This document shows, one piece after another, positions 9,289-17,256 of a stretch of DNA of 64,000 bases. Under the pieces are notes generated by a model. It saw only the letters and a program-made list of their open reading frames with translations. It was not told the DNA's origin and ran no database searches. The position numbers and the translations under genes are program-made. Every line of letters starts with the position of its first letter. The first letter of the stretch is position 1. The stretch comes from UBA7672 sp047601145 (lineage in GTDB: Bacteria; Pseudomonadota; Alphaproteobacteria; Caulobacterales; Hyphomonadaceae): the NCBI GenBank assembly GCA_047601145.1, contig JASGJW010000001.1:1240001-1304000 (forward strand), given 5' to 3'.

Positions 9289-9552
9289 ATGGACGACGGC
9301 GCAGCAGCAGCCGCCCTCACGCAGGCGGCGAAGGACAAGCTCAAGCAGACGGTCGCCAAGATCGAGAAGCTTGAGGAAGAGAAGAAAGAGGTCGGCGGCC
9401 AGATCAAGGACGTCTACCAGGAAGCCAAGTCGATGGGCTATGACACCAAGGCCCTGCGCACGGTGATCCGCCTCCGCAAGCTCGACCGCCAGGAGCGCGA
9501 AGAGCAGGAAGCCATTCTCGACACCTACCTGCTGGCGCTCGGCGAAATCTGA
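9289..9552 (+). CDS. gapR: nucleoid-associated protein GapR (DUF2312)
   Basis: An 87-residue protein of the DUF2312 family. In Caulobacter, GapR binds AT-rich, overtwisted DNA, stimulates topoisomerases and affects replication and cell division. The sequence has the expected alpha-helical coiled-coil N-terminus (KDKLKQTVAKIEKLEEEKKEV) and the conserved KDVYQEAKSMGYDTKALRTV and RLRKLDR segments. Full family length. An ATG follows a short leader; no operon partner is evident. Confident call. Confidence 0.93.
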   Translation: MDDGAAAAALTQAAKDKLKQTVAKIEKLEEEKKEVGGQIKDVYQEAKSMGYDTKALRTVIRLRKLDRQEREEQEAILDTYLLALGEI

Positions 9553-9686
9553 TCTGCCTTGAAAATTCGGCCTGAATCGCCGCCGGGCTCTGCCTGTCGC
9601 GGTATTCTGGAAAACGTGCGCCCGTTGCGCTAGCATGCATTTCGCGGGGTGGTTGGTCCCGCGTGCTGCAGCAGGAGCAAGCCTCC

Positions 9687-10127
9687 GTGTCAAAAGCCAA
9701 AGGTCTCCATCTCTACGCGTTTTGCGCCGCCACCTTGGCGCTCACGACGGCATGTGCGGGCGCGCCTGCGCCAGATCCGATTGCGCTGGCGGCGGCCCAG
9801 TCACAATGCGAAACGCTCGCCGAGAAGTATGCGCAGGTCGTGCGGGATGCAGGTGAAGCGACGGCCCGCTATGGGTCGTCCCATCCAGGCCGCCGCGAAC
9901 TCGACCGTCTCCAGTTCAGCCTGCGAAGCGAGTTGACGGTTTCGGGAGCGGTTGATGTAGAGCGAACTATTGCTCGCGCTCTGGGTGCTGAACTTGCCGA
10001 AGCAAAAGCCGAGCGCGCGTTGCTCGAAGCCCGGTATGGCAAGCAGCATATGCAAATACAGGCGACCAATGCCGGCATGCAGGCGCTCGAAGCAGCGCTC
10101 GAGGCCGAACGCTCTGGCCGCAGCTGA
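9687..10127 (+). CDS. hypothetical lipoprotein with C-terminal coiled coil
   Basis: A 146-residue predicted lipoprotein of unknown function. The signal peptide ends in LTTAC. Two motifs are notable: RYGSSHPGRRELDRLQ (about 70-85) and ARYGKQHMQIQATNAG near the C-terminus, within helical, charged sequence suggesting a coiled coil. The R-Y-G-x-x-H-P pattern recalls segments of polysaccharide chain-length and efflux adaptor proteins, but I cannot assign a family. A GTG start at 9687 has GGAG nine bases upstream; an in-frame GTG at 9663 is an alternative. The next gene starts 3 bases after the stop. Confidence 0.6.
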   Translation: MSKAKGLHLYAFCAATLALTTACAGAPAPDPIALAAAQSQCETLAEKYAQVVRDAGEATARYGSSHPGRRELDRLQFSLRSELTVSGAVDVERTIARALGAELAEAKAERALLEARYGKQHMQIQATNAGMQALEAALEAERSGRS

Positions 10128-10129
10128 TC

Positions 10130-10597
10130 TTGCCCAAACGCGAGGTCGACAAGCGCAAGACGAACAAGGCCCTGCGCAAGCTGCGCCGCGCAGCGGAGCG
10201 CGCCACGGAAGAGGGCGGCCCCGGTCTCACAACCTGGGAGAAGGACTTCGTCGAGGGCGTCACAGGGCGGCTGGAAAAATACGGCTCCGCCTTCCGTGAT
10301 CCGGGCAAGGGCCGGCTGGAAGACGCGCTGTCCCAGCGCCAGGCCCAGATAACCCGCGTGATCGACAAGAAGTCGCGCAAGGCCAAAGCCGAAGCCGGCT
10401 CTGGTTCCGAAGGCGAGCGCAAGCCCGATCCTCCGCGGCCTACCTTCAAGCGCAAAAGCCCCATGCGATCCAAGGCCAAACCGGGCTGGACGCCCCGTGT
10501 TCGCGACATCAACGACGACGTTACGCCTGCTGAGCCGTCCGCGCCTGCGAAGAAGGCGCTCTCGCTGAAAGTCATCCGCGGCGGCAAGCCGGACTGA
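10130..10597 (+). CDS. conserved hypothetical basic cytoplasmic protein
   Basis: A 155-residue protein with no signal peptide or membrane segment, unrecognised. The first half is helical and basic (MPKREVDKRKTNKALRKLRR) with a conserved-looking core TWEKDFVEGVTGRLEKYGSAF. The second half is Lys/Pro/Ser-rich and probably disordered. The TTG start at 10130 lies 3 bases after the upstream lipoprotein stop, implying coupled translation. The basic charge suggests nucleic-acid binding, but no motif proves it. Confidence 0.5.
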   Translation: MPKREVDKRKTNKALRKLRRAAERATEEGGPGLTTWEKDFVEGVTGRLEKYGSAFRDPGKGRLEDALSQRQAQITRVIDKKSRKAKAEAGSGSEGERKPDPPRPTFKRKSPMRSKAKPGWTPRVRDINDDVTPAEPSAPAKKALSLKVIRGGKPD

Positions 10598-10671
10598 CAC
10601 GCCTGCCTTTGCATTTCTGTTCCGCGTCCGGCAAATGCAGAAAGAGCCGATCAGGTCAGCCGGGACGCTTC

Positions 10672-11484
10672 ATGACTCACTTCCTGCCCCTCGAACGTAC
10701 AGCCGAGCACGCCTACGCGCTTCGCGTGACCGAGGCGCTATGCGTTGGTCCCGCAGGACATGTGTTCCTTTTTGGCGGGGCAGGGCTTGGCGCCGCCGTG
10801 CTCGCCCTTGAGCAGTCGTTCGGGCGTGGCCTGGTCTGGGCGACTGCGCAGTATGTCTCGTTCGCCCGGCTCGGCAGCACCGTTCAGCTCGACGTCGCCG
10901 TCGCGCAGGCTGGCCGCTCTGTCACGCAGGCCACCGTCACCGGTCGTGTCGATGGCGCCACGATCTTCAACGTCCTGGCATCGCTCGGCGAGCGCGACGG
11001 CTATCCCGACCAGCATTGGCGCGACATGCCGGACATGCCCGCGCCAGCCGATTGTAGGGAAGAACCGCAACGCCCGACGCAGGATCCCAATGCGCGCCTC
11101 CGTCAGGGGCTCGACGTGCGTTCACGGCCAGACGCCTCGCGCGAGGAAGCGATGGCGACCGGCCGCTCCCAGCTCTGGATCCGCCAGAAGCGTCCCGGCC
11201 CGGTCGATAGCGCCACGCTGGCGATCTTCGCGGACTTCGTTCCCGGCGCGATCGGCGGCGCGCTCGGCCGGGGAGGCGGCGGCAACAGTCTCGACAACAA
11301 CCTGCGTGTCCGGAAGATCGTTCCGACGGAATGGGTGCTGTGCGATGTGCAGGCCCAGGCGGCGGCGCGCGGCTTCGGACATGGCCACATGCGCCTCTAC
11401 GCGGAGGACGGAACCCTGATGGCCACGGCCAGCCAGTCGATCGTGCTGCGCAGCTACCATGAATCAGGCGCGAAAACGGAATAA
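10672..11484 (+). CDS. thioesterase family protein (TesB/4HBT-type double hotdog)
   Basis: A 270-residue protein resembling acyl-CoA thioesterases with two hotdog domains. The N-terminal part includes GAGLGAAVLALEQSFGRGLVWATAQYVSFARLG, with the long hotdog helix and strand. The C-terminal part has TEWVLCDVQAQAAARGFGHGHMRLYAEDGTLMATASQS, typical of TesB-like ends. It probably hydrolyses acyl-CoA in the cytoplasm; chain-length preference is unknown. The ATG at 10672 is chosen because upstream residues do not resemble the family. Neighbours give no pathway clue. Confidence 0.75.
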   Translation: MTHFLPLERTAEHAYALRVTEALCVGPAGHVFLFGGAGLGAAVLALEQSFGRGLVWATAQYVSFARLGSTVQLDVAVAQAGRSVTQATVTGRVDGATIFNVLASLGERDGYPDQHWRDMPDMPAPADCREEPQRPTQDPNARLRQGLDVRSRPDASREEAMATGRSQLWIRQKRPGPVDSATLAIFADFVPGAIGGALGRGGGGNSLDNNLRVRKIVPTEWVLCDVQAQAAARGFGHGHMRLYAEDGTLMATASQSIVLRSYHESGAKTE

Positions 11485-11573
11485 CGGGTCGCAGTAACAC
11501 CTGAAACAGCCTGCTTGCGCGTTGCGTCCGGGCGCGAGAACATAGCGCGCGAGGGCAGTTTTTGCGGGGCCTG

Positions 11574-12779
11574 ATGGTCATGTTGAAGGGGCTGGCGCTG
11601 GGATCGGCGCTTCTGGGAATGCTTGCGGCGACGGATACGGCGCTTGCGCAGCAGCAACAGCGCGATCCGCTGGGCGGGCAGTTCGGCGTCATCGAGGTCG
11701 CGATGTCCCCGGCCGATGCCGCAAAGGACGTCTCGCTGATGTCCTCCGCGCTCAACAGCCTGCCGCCTCAACGCCCAGGCGTCGTCGACACCTATGTCCT
11801 CGTCGCTTCCTTCTGGAACGATCCCGTCTTCGAGAGCGAAGCCAAGGAAGCCGCCGCCATCATCGGCCGCCGCTATGACGCAACAGACCGCACGATCGTC
11901 CTCTCCGCCGGCCGCGGACCTGGCGCACCGCGTACCTTCCCGTCCTCGACACCCAACAATTTCAACGCCGCGCTCGGCCGCATCAGCCAGATCGCCGATC
12001 CCAAGGAAGACCTCGTTCTCGTCTTCTTCACCTCGCATGGCGGGCCCGACGGCGCCGTGGCGATCCAGGAAAAGGGCCGAATGGGCGGCGCCATTCGCGC
12101 GATCAACCTGCGTGACGCGCTCAACCAGGCTGGCGTCAACAACAAGTTGGTGATCGTCTCGGCCTGCTTCTCGGGCCACTTCATCCTGCCGTTCTCGAAC
12201 GACAACACGGTCGTGCTCACCGCCGCTGCCGCCGACAAGACATCCTTCGGCTGCGAGCCTAGCCGCGACTGGACCTTCTTCGGCGACGCCCTGTTCAATC
12301 ATGCGATGCGCGGCGGGGAGGCCCTGATGCCGGCGTTCGATGAAGCCAAGACACTGATCACCAAGTGGGAGAACGACGTCCACGCCAACTGGGAAGCGCT
12401 GCCCGCCTCGCAACGCGCGCGCCAGCAGGAACCGCAGCCATCCAACCCGCAGAGCAATGCCGGCGATACGGCGCTCGCTGTGATCACGAAGGCCGAAGCC
12501 TATGGCCGCGCCGTCGCGTGTGCAGGCCATCTCTCTTTCGCCCTCGATCGCGCCAAGACCGGCCGCGCCCTCAAGGGCGTCAGCGATATCAACGCCATCA
12601 CCTCGGCGCTTACCGCGGCACAGGGCAGGGCTAGCGCCGAAGGCGCCACGCGCGGCCGCTCGCAGCAGGACACGGCCAAGCTGATCGCCAACGTTTCCGC
12701 AACGGTGCTGCAGGCCTACAACGCGCAGCAGGTCACGGACGTCACGTCCCATGCCGCCGCCTGCATGGCAGCGCCGTGA
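11574..12779 (+). CDS. exported peptidase C13 (legumain-like) family protein
   Basis: A 401-residue protein with a Sec signal peptide (cleavage near ALAQQ). The caspase-like fold of clan CD is recognisable. There is a beta strand plus His in FFTSHGG (about residue 157) and another plus catalytic Cys in IVSACFSGHF (about residue 199), the spacing expected for C13 peptidases. The C-terminal third is helical and Ala-rich, without recognisable domains. GCGGGG precedes the chosen ATG; an ATG at 11580 is an alternative. Bacterial C13-like proteins are poorly characterised, and the substrate and whether it is active are unknown. It converges on the VWA gene with a 7-base gap. Confidence 0.78.
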   Translation: MVMLKGLALGSALLGMLAATDTALAQQQQRDPLGGQFGVIEVAMSPADAAKDVSLMSSALNSLPPQRPGVVDTYVLVASFWNDPVFESEAKEAAAIIGRRYDATDRTIVLSAGRGPGAPRTFPSSTPNNFNAALGRISQIADPKEDLVLVFFTSHGGPDGAVAIQEKGRMGGAIRAINLRDALNQAGVNNKLVIVSACFSGHFILPFSNDNTVVLTAAAADKTSFGCEPSRDWTFFGDALFNHAMRGGEALMPAFDEAKTLITKWENDVHANWEALPASQRARQQEPQPSNPQSNAGDTALAVITKAEAYGRAVACAGHLSFALDRAKTGRALKGVSDINAITSALTAAQGRASAEGATRGRSQQDTAKLIANVSATVLQAYNAQQVTDVTSHAAACMAAP

Positions 12780-12786
12780 GCCAGCC

Positions 12787-13980
12787 CTAGCGCCCCAGTT
12801 CCTTGGTCGCTTCCTCCACGCCCTTCACGGTGAGCGGGAACATGCGATGCGGGCCAATGATCTGGCGGATCAGGTCCGTCGATCCTGAATACTCCCAGCC
12901 CGACGGATGCGTCGGGTTAAGCCAGGCGATGTGCGGATAGATTTCCACGATCCGCTGCAGCCAGATCGCACCCGGCTCCTCGTTCCAGTGCTCCACTGAC
13001 CCGCCCGGATAGGTGATCTCGTACGGGCTCATCGCCGCATCGCCCACGATGATGACCTTGTAATCCGCCGGGAAGCGATGGAGCACGTCCCAGGTCTGCA
13101 TCTTGTTGACGTTGCGGCGGCGGTTGTCCTTCCAAACGCCCTCATAGATGCAGTTGTGGAAGTAGAAGAACTCCAGGTTCTTGAACTCCGTCCGCGCCGC
13201 TGAGAACAGCTCTTCGCAGGCCTTCACGTGCGGGTCCATCGAGCCGCCGATGTCGAGGAACATCAACAGCTTCACCGCATTGCGCCGCTCCGGCCGCATG
13301 ACGATGTCGATATAGCCCTCGCGCGCCGACTTCTTCACCGTGCCATCGAGGTCGAGCTCTTCCTCGGCGCCGTCACGCGCCCACTTGCGCAGCCGCCGCA
13401 GCGCGACTTTCAGATTGCGCGTCCCGATCTCCACCGAGTCGTCGAGGTTCTTGAACTCGCGCTTGTCCCACACCTTCACGGCGCGCTGGTGGCGAGATTC
13501 CTTCTGCCCGATCCGCACGCCCTCGGGATTGTAGCCATAGGCGCCATAGGGCGAGGTACCGGCCGTGCCGATCATCTTGTTGCCGCCCTCGTGACGCTTC
13601 TTCTGTTCTTCCATGCGCTGCTTGAGCGTTTCCATGAGCTTGTCCCAGCCGCCCATGGCCTCGATCTGCTTCTTCTCTTCTTCGGAAAGGTATTTCTCGG
13701 AGAGTTTCTTCAGCCACTCCTCCGGGAACTGGTGCACGTCGACGCCGTCCGAGAACGTGTCGAGCCCCTTGAAGACATGTCCGAACACCTTGTCGAAGCG
13801 ATCGAGATGCTTTTCGTCCTTCACCAGCGCCGCGCGCGAGAGGAAGTAGAAGTCCTGCACCTCATTTCCGCCCGCGCCGCTGACGACGCCCTTGTCCATC
13901 GCTTCCAGCAGCGTGAGGTATTCCTTGAGCGTGACCGGCACCTTCGCGGCGCGCAGCTCATGGAAGAAGTGCTGGAACAT
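12787..13980 (-). CDS. VWA domain-containing protein, CoxE family
   Basis: A 397-residue cytoplasmic protein of the CoxE/VWA type. The N-terminal helical part (FFHELRAAKVPVTLKEYLTLLEAM) is characteristic. The VWA domain lies in the C-terminal half, with metal-ion-dependent adhesion motif DIGGSMD (D-x-G-x-S) and a later VIIVGDAAMS strand. CoxE-type proteins normally work with a MoxR AAA+ ATPase to mature metalloenzymes; no MoxR gene is in this window, so the partner must be elsewhere. The start at 13980 has GGAG eight bases upstream. Ends 7 bases from the convergent C13 gene. Confidence 0.85.
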   Translation of the reverse strand: MFQHFFHELRAAKVPVTLKEYLTLLEAMDKGVVSGAGGNEVQDFYFLSRAALVKDEKHLDRFDKVFGHVFKGLDTFSDGVDVHQFPEEWLKKLSEKYLSEEEKKQIEAMGGWDKLMETLKQRMEEQKKRHEGGNKMIGTAGTSPYGAYGYNPEGVRIGQKESRHQRAVKVWDKREFKNLDDSVEIGTRNLKVALRRLRKWARDGAEEELDLDGTVKKSAREGYIDIVMRPERRNAVKLLMFLDIGGSMDPHVKACEELFSAARTEFKNLEFFYFHNCIYEGVWKDNRRRNVNKMQTWDVLHRFPADYKVIIVGDAAMSPYEITYPGGSVEHWNEEPGAIWLQRIVEIYPHIAWLNPTHPSGWEYSGSTDLIRQIIGPHRMFPLTVKGVEEATKELGR

Positions 13981-14060
13981 GGGCGATCTCCGGCAAGGCC
14001 CGCAGCGTAGCGCGCCTTGCCGTCAACTGCAAAACCCTTGATTTGAAGGCGTTAAGCCCC

Positions 14061-14885
14061 TCAGCCCGCGTCCGCCGGCCGGTCCTGGGGAGGCGTCTGG
14101 CCGTCATCCAGCGTATGCGGCAGCGGGCGCGGCTTGAGGTCCGGCGTCGCCTCGAACGTCGCAAGCTCGAGATCGAAATAGGGGTGGCCGTTCTGCGAGA
14201 TCGAGATCTGCTTTGGCCATTTCACGCCATTGCTGACCAGTTCGCCGGAGAGCTTCACGGTCTCCTTGATGTCCGGGCCGCCCTTGGCGTCACGCACGCT
14301 CAGCTCCACGCCGGCCAGCTTGCCCGTTGCATCGAACGTAAGCCGGGCAGGGACGCCGCCCGCGAGCTGCGCATTGATCGACCGAGCGCCTTCGGCTCCC
14401 GGGGGATTCTCGCTCACCGTCACGCCGGTTTCCTTCAGCGGCGTCAGCAGCATCATCTTGTAGAGGCTGAACTGCTGGTTCTCGTGCGCCGCCTGCGCTT
14501 CCTGCATCGGTGTCCACGTCACGCCGTTCACCGTCCAGCCCTTGCCTTGCTCGGTCTGGATGGTGCGGGCCTTTTTCGGACCGTCGGCATCCGTCCAGCT
14601 CGTCGTACGTGACCAGTTGGTCGCCGGGCGTAGCACGGTCATCACGTTGATCTTCGTGGTCTTGCCTTCGGCGGTTACGGTCGCCGTGCCCGTCCACTCC
14701 AGCTCCTTCGCCTTCGACAGCGCCGCCTGGCCGCCGGCGACCTCGATCGCGGCGTCCAGCACGCTTCTGCCGGCATAAACGCCCGGAGCAGCTATCGCCT
14801 GCGGGGCCGCCTGTTCGGGCGCCGAGGCGCACGCCGCCGCCAGCGCGCCAAGCGCCACAGCCATGAGACCGCGTTTGAAGGCCAT
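14061..14885 (-). CDS. hypothetical lipoprotein, possible LolA/LolB-like fold
   Basis: A 274-residue predicted lipoprotein with lipobox AAAC after a short hydrophobic leader. The mature part opens with a segment common to outer-membrane sorting-like proteins (LDAAIEVAGGQAALSKAKELEWTGTATVT) followed by a beta-rich region. The sequence pattern suggests an incomplete beta-barrel binding hydrophobic ligands, but this is inference. The start at 14885 has GGGGAG eight bases upstream. It ends near the VWA gene start and lies beside the SDR gene; all are on the minus strand. Confidence 0.6.
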   Translation of the reverse strand: MAFKRGLMAVALGALAAACASAPEQAAPQAIAAPGVYAGRSVLDAAIEVAGGQAALSKAKELEWTGTATVTAEGKTTKINVMTVLRPATNWSRTTSWTDADGPKKARTIQTEQGKGWTVNGVTWTPMQEAQAAHENQQFSLYKMMLLTPLKETGVTVSENPPGAEGARSINAQLAGGVPARLTFDATGKLAGVELSVRDAKGGPDIKETVKLSGELVSNGVKWPKQISISQNGHPYFDLELATFEATPDLKPRPLPHTLDDGQTPPQDRPADAG

Positions 14886-14979
14886 GAAGTTCACTCCCCG
14901 GAACGTTCGCCAGCGTGAATCGCCGATCAGTGGACCGCTCTTAGCCCATCCCGCGGTCACATGCGAAGCCCGGAACCCT

Positions 14980-15999
14980 TCACACCACCTTGAGCTGGAT
15001 CAAGGACTCCGCCGAAGCCACCAGGGCCTCTTCCGCCGTGCGGAATTTGACGCCCAGCACCTGCGACGCCTTGGCATTGCTGGCCTTACGCGTCCGCCCC
15101 AGCTCGGTGACGGTCTGCCGGTAGATCGGCTGGAAAACGGCCATCAGCTTGAGCGCGAAGTCCGGCACTTTCCGCTTCGGGATCTTGCTGTCGTAGGACG
15201 GAATGGCCTTGCGCAGGATATCGGCCGCCTCTGTGAACCACAGGAAGCCCTCGGTCGCGAGGAAGCGCTGGCCAGCTGCCTGCGGCAGTTCCATCGCCTT
15301 CACATGGCACTCGGCCACGTCGCGCACGTCCACGAACGAGAAGCCGATGCGCGGCAGGCCCGGCGTTTTGCCGTTGAGCAGGCGGATCGGAATCTCCAGC
15401 GACGTCGACACGTCCTTGGATAGCGCCGGCCCGAGAATGCCGGTCGGGTTGATCGCGACGAGCTCCAGTCCCTTGCCTTCGCCATTCACATAGTCCCAGG
15501 CCGCACGCTCTGCGATCGTCTTGGACTTGGTGTAGGGCGTGTTATCCGGTCCTTCCGGATTCGACCACATCGTCTCATCGGAAACCTCGGCGCGCTTGTC
15601 GCCATGGCCATAGGCGATCGCCGCCATCGACGACGTCATCACGACGCGCTTCACGCCAGCAGCCTTTGCAGCTTTCAGCACGCGCAGCGCGCCATCGCGC
15701 GCCGGCCGGATCAGCTCCATCTCGTCTTTCGGATGTACGGCGGGGAAGGGCGAGGCAATGTGCTGCACGAACTCGCAGCCTTTGGCAGCCTCGGCCCAGC
15801 CTGCATCGGAGGACAGGTCCGCCTCGACGAACTCGATGTCCTTCGCGCGCGGATCATGCGCCGCGAGCACGCCGCGCACTGCCTCCGCGCGCTTCAGCGA
15901 GCGTAGCGTGCCGCGCACGCTGTGCCCCTTCGCCAGCAATTGCAGAATGATGTGCTGCGCCAGGAAGCCCGACGCACCCGTCACCAGAACTCGCGCCAT
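14980..15999 (-). CDS. NAD(P)-dependent epimerase/dehydratase, extended SDR (dihydroflavonol reductase-like)
   Basis: A 339-residue extended short-chain dehydrogenase. The Rossmann nucleotide motif is TGASGFLAQH (residues 7-16), Ser in VVMTSSMAAIAYG, and the catalytic Tyr-x3-Lys is YTKSK. The sequence resembles the dihydroflavonol 4-reductase/cinnamoyl-CoA reductase group, which reduces carbonyls on varied small molecules; the real substrate is unknown. GGAG lies seven bases before the ATG. A perfect 15-base palindrome 43 bases upstream (16042-16056) is probably a repressor site, shared with the gene at 48631. Confidence 0.87.
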   Translation of the reverse strand: MARVLVTGASGFLAQHIILQLLAKGHSVRGTLRSLKRAEAVRGVLAAHDPRAKDIEFVEADLSSDAGWAEAAKGCEFVQHIASPFPAVHPKDEMELIRPARDGALRVLKAAKAAGVKRVVMTSSMAAIAYGHGDKRAEVSDETMWSNPEGPDNTPYTKSKTIAERAAWDYVNGEGKGLELVAINPTGILGPALSKDVSTSLEIPIRLLNGKTPGLPRIGFSFVDVRDVAECHVKAMELPQAAGQRFLATEGFLWFTEAADILRKAIPSYDSKIPKRKVPDFALKLMAVFQPIYRQTVTELGRTRKASNAKASQVLGVKFRTAEEALVASAESLIQLKVV

Positions 16000-16041
16000 G
16001 TGTCTCTCCCCAACATGCGTTGGGGCTATGTCCGCCCGTTC

Positions 16042-16056
16042 CTTGACAGTGTCAAG
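16042..16056. promoter_or_regulatory. palindromic operator (TTGACA-G-TGTCAA core)
   Basis: A perfect palindrome around G16049 whose 13-base core matches the one at 48562-48574. It sits just upstream of the SDR gene on the minus strand, and its TTGACA can also serve as a -35 element. The symmetry resembles TetR-family operators; the regulator is not in this window. Confidence 0.55.
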
Positions 16057-16070
16057 TCGGGTCGATGGGA

Positions 16071-16601
16071 TCAGGCCAGCCGGGCTTTCAGGGTCGCGAA
16101 CGTGTCCTGCGCATCATAGGCGCGCGTGGGCTTCTGTTTGTCGGCCGCACCAAAGCGGATTTCCAGCATCTGGTTGTGTATCGCGCGCGTCTCGATGCGC
16201 TCGCTCTCCGTCCGCATCATCACGGGCGATACCTGATCGGTGCATGTCAGAAGGCCGCACGAACGCTGCACAGCGTAGTTCGGCGTGAAATCCACCTGCC
16301 GGGTATAGTCGTTCTTCAGCTGTGTGTCGGCATCGCTCGACACCACTTCGAACCATGATGCGCCGTGCTCGAGCGCGAGCTGCGCCGCGCGCATCAGTGC
16401 ATAGTCATGCACGTCTTCGGGGGACATCTTGTTCGTGCCCGTATAACTGACGCGCCAATGGTCGCGCTCGATCTGCTGCTCGCGATAGCCGGCCGCGTGG
16501 GCGGAGTGGGCAGGCGCAGGCGCATAAGCGGGATAGGTGGATGCGCACGCGCCCAAGGCCAGCGGTGCGTACAGGATCGCGACGAACAGCACTTGGTTCA
16601 T
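16071..16601 (-). CDS. CC0125/CC1285-family lipoprotein (copy 1)
   Basis: A 176-residue predicted lipoprotein with lipobox LGAC. It resembles the Caulobacter CC0125/CC1285 family: a strand-rich domain with HWRVSYTGTNKMSPEDVHDYALMRAAQLALEHGASWFEVV. It shares that pattern with the next gene (16708-17076), so the two are tandem paralogues. The function of the family is unknown; the fold is likely a small periplasmic alpha/beta domain. The ATG at 16601 is chosen because it directly begins the signal peptide. Confidence 0.75.
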   Translation of the reverse strand: MNQVLFVAILYAPLALGACASTYPAYAPAPAHSAHAAGYREQQIERDHWRVSYTGTNKMSPEDVHDYALMRAAQLALEHGASWFEVVSSDADTQLKNDYTRQVDFTPNYAVQRSCGLLTCTDQVSPVMMRTESERIETRAIHNQMLEIRFGAADKQKPTRAYDAQDTFATLKARLA

Positions 16602-16707
16602 GAAGTGGCTCCGGCATCGCCGGCGCACCGGCATTCAGGCCACCGTCCTATAAATATGCTAATAGCAAACTAAATCAGATCGCAAATTGAACCGGAATGG
16701 AGACAGC

Positions 16708-17076
16708 TCAGCCGATCTTCCCCTTGAGCGAGGTCAGCGTCTCTTTCGCATTGTACTGCTTGGGCCCGCCCGCAAGCGTTTCGCCCTTGCCCATCTGGAT
16801 CACCAGCGTCTGCATGTTCTTGGCGTTGATTTTCCCCGTGATCTCGAACCACTCATTGCCCTTGTCGAGCGTGATCTGCGCCGCGCGCGCGAGCGTTCGA
16901 TCGGAGATCACTTTCGTGGTTGCATCCGAAGGCGACGTATAGACGATGCGATAGCGGTCGCCCGACATCGCTTCTTCCGTGAAGCCCGAAGGCGGGCCCG
17001 ACGGCCCTCCAGATCCGCCCATCGAAGAACAGGCCGAGGCAAGCAGCAGCGCCGAGGCGAGGATGATCCGCTTCAT
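16708..17076 (-). CDS. CC0125/CC1285-family lipoprotein (copy 2)
   Basis: A 122-residue predicted lipoprotein with lipobox ASAC. The mature domain (RYRIVYTSPSDATTKVISDRTLARAAQITLDKGNEWFEI) aligns by eye with the central part of copy 1: R-x-x-Y, then A-R/M-A-A-Q, then G-x-x-W-F-E. It ends KETLTSLKGKIG, like the DTFATLKARLA end of copy 1. It is shorter because it lacks the copy 1 insert around two cysteines. Function unknown. The start at 17076 begins the signal peptide. Confidence 0.72.
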   Translation of the reverse strand: MKRIILASALLLASACSSMGGSGGPSGPPSGFTEEAMSGDRYRIVYTSPSDATTKVISDRTLARAAQITLDKGNEWFEITGKINAKNMQTLVIQMGKGETLAGGPKQYNAKETLTSLKGKIG

Positions 17077-17153
17077 CTTTGGCTCCAGGAATCTGGTGTG
17101 CAATCGGGCTTGCAGAAAAATGTCTGCACCTGAATCTACGCCGACACCGGCCG

Positions 17154-17189
17154 AAAGCAAAAGGCGCCGGAGCAGATGCCCCGGCGCCT
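17154..17189 (-). terminator. rho-independent terminator of the EF-hand gene
   Basis: A perfect 9-base stem (17162-17170 with 17181-17189) and 10-base loop. On the minus strand it is followed by TTTTGCTTT. It lies downstream of the EF-hand protein gene and before the CC0125-type gene. Confidence 0.75.
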
Positions 17190-17208
17190 CCCGCTTTACG
17201 CTTCCCTG

Positions 17209-17256
17209 GATCAGGCCTGCTGGGGATCAGACCTACAGGGGATCAGGCCTGCTGGG
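17209..17256. repeat. three 16-base tandem repeats at the 3' end of the EF-hand gene
   Basis: Units 17209-17224, 17225-17240 and 17241-17256. Units 1 and 3 are identical (GATCAGGCCTGCTGGG); unit 2 differs at three positions. The third unit holds the stop codon and last codons of the EF-hand gene, so the other two are copies of that gene end placed after the stop. Confidence 0.8.
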
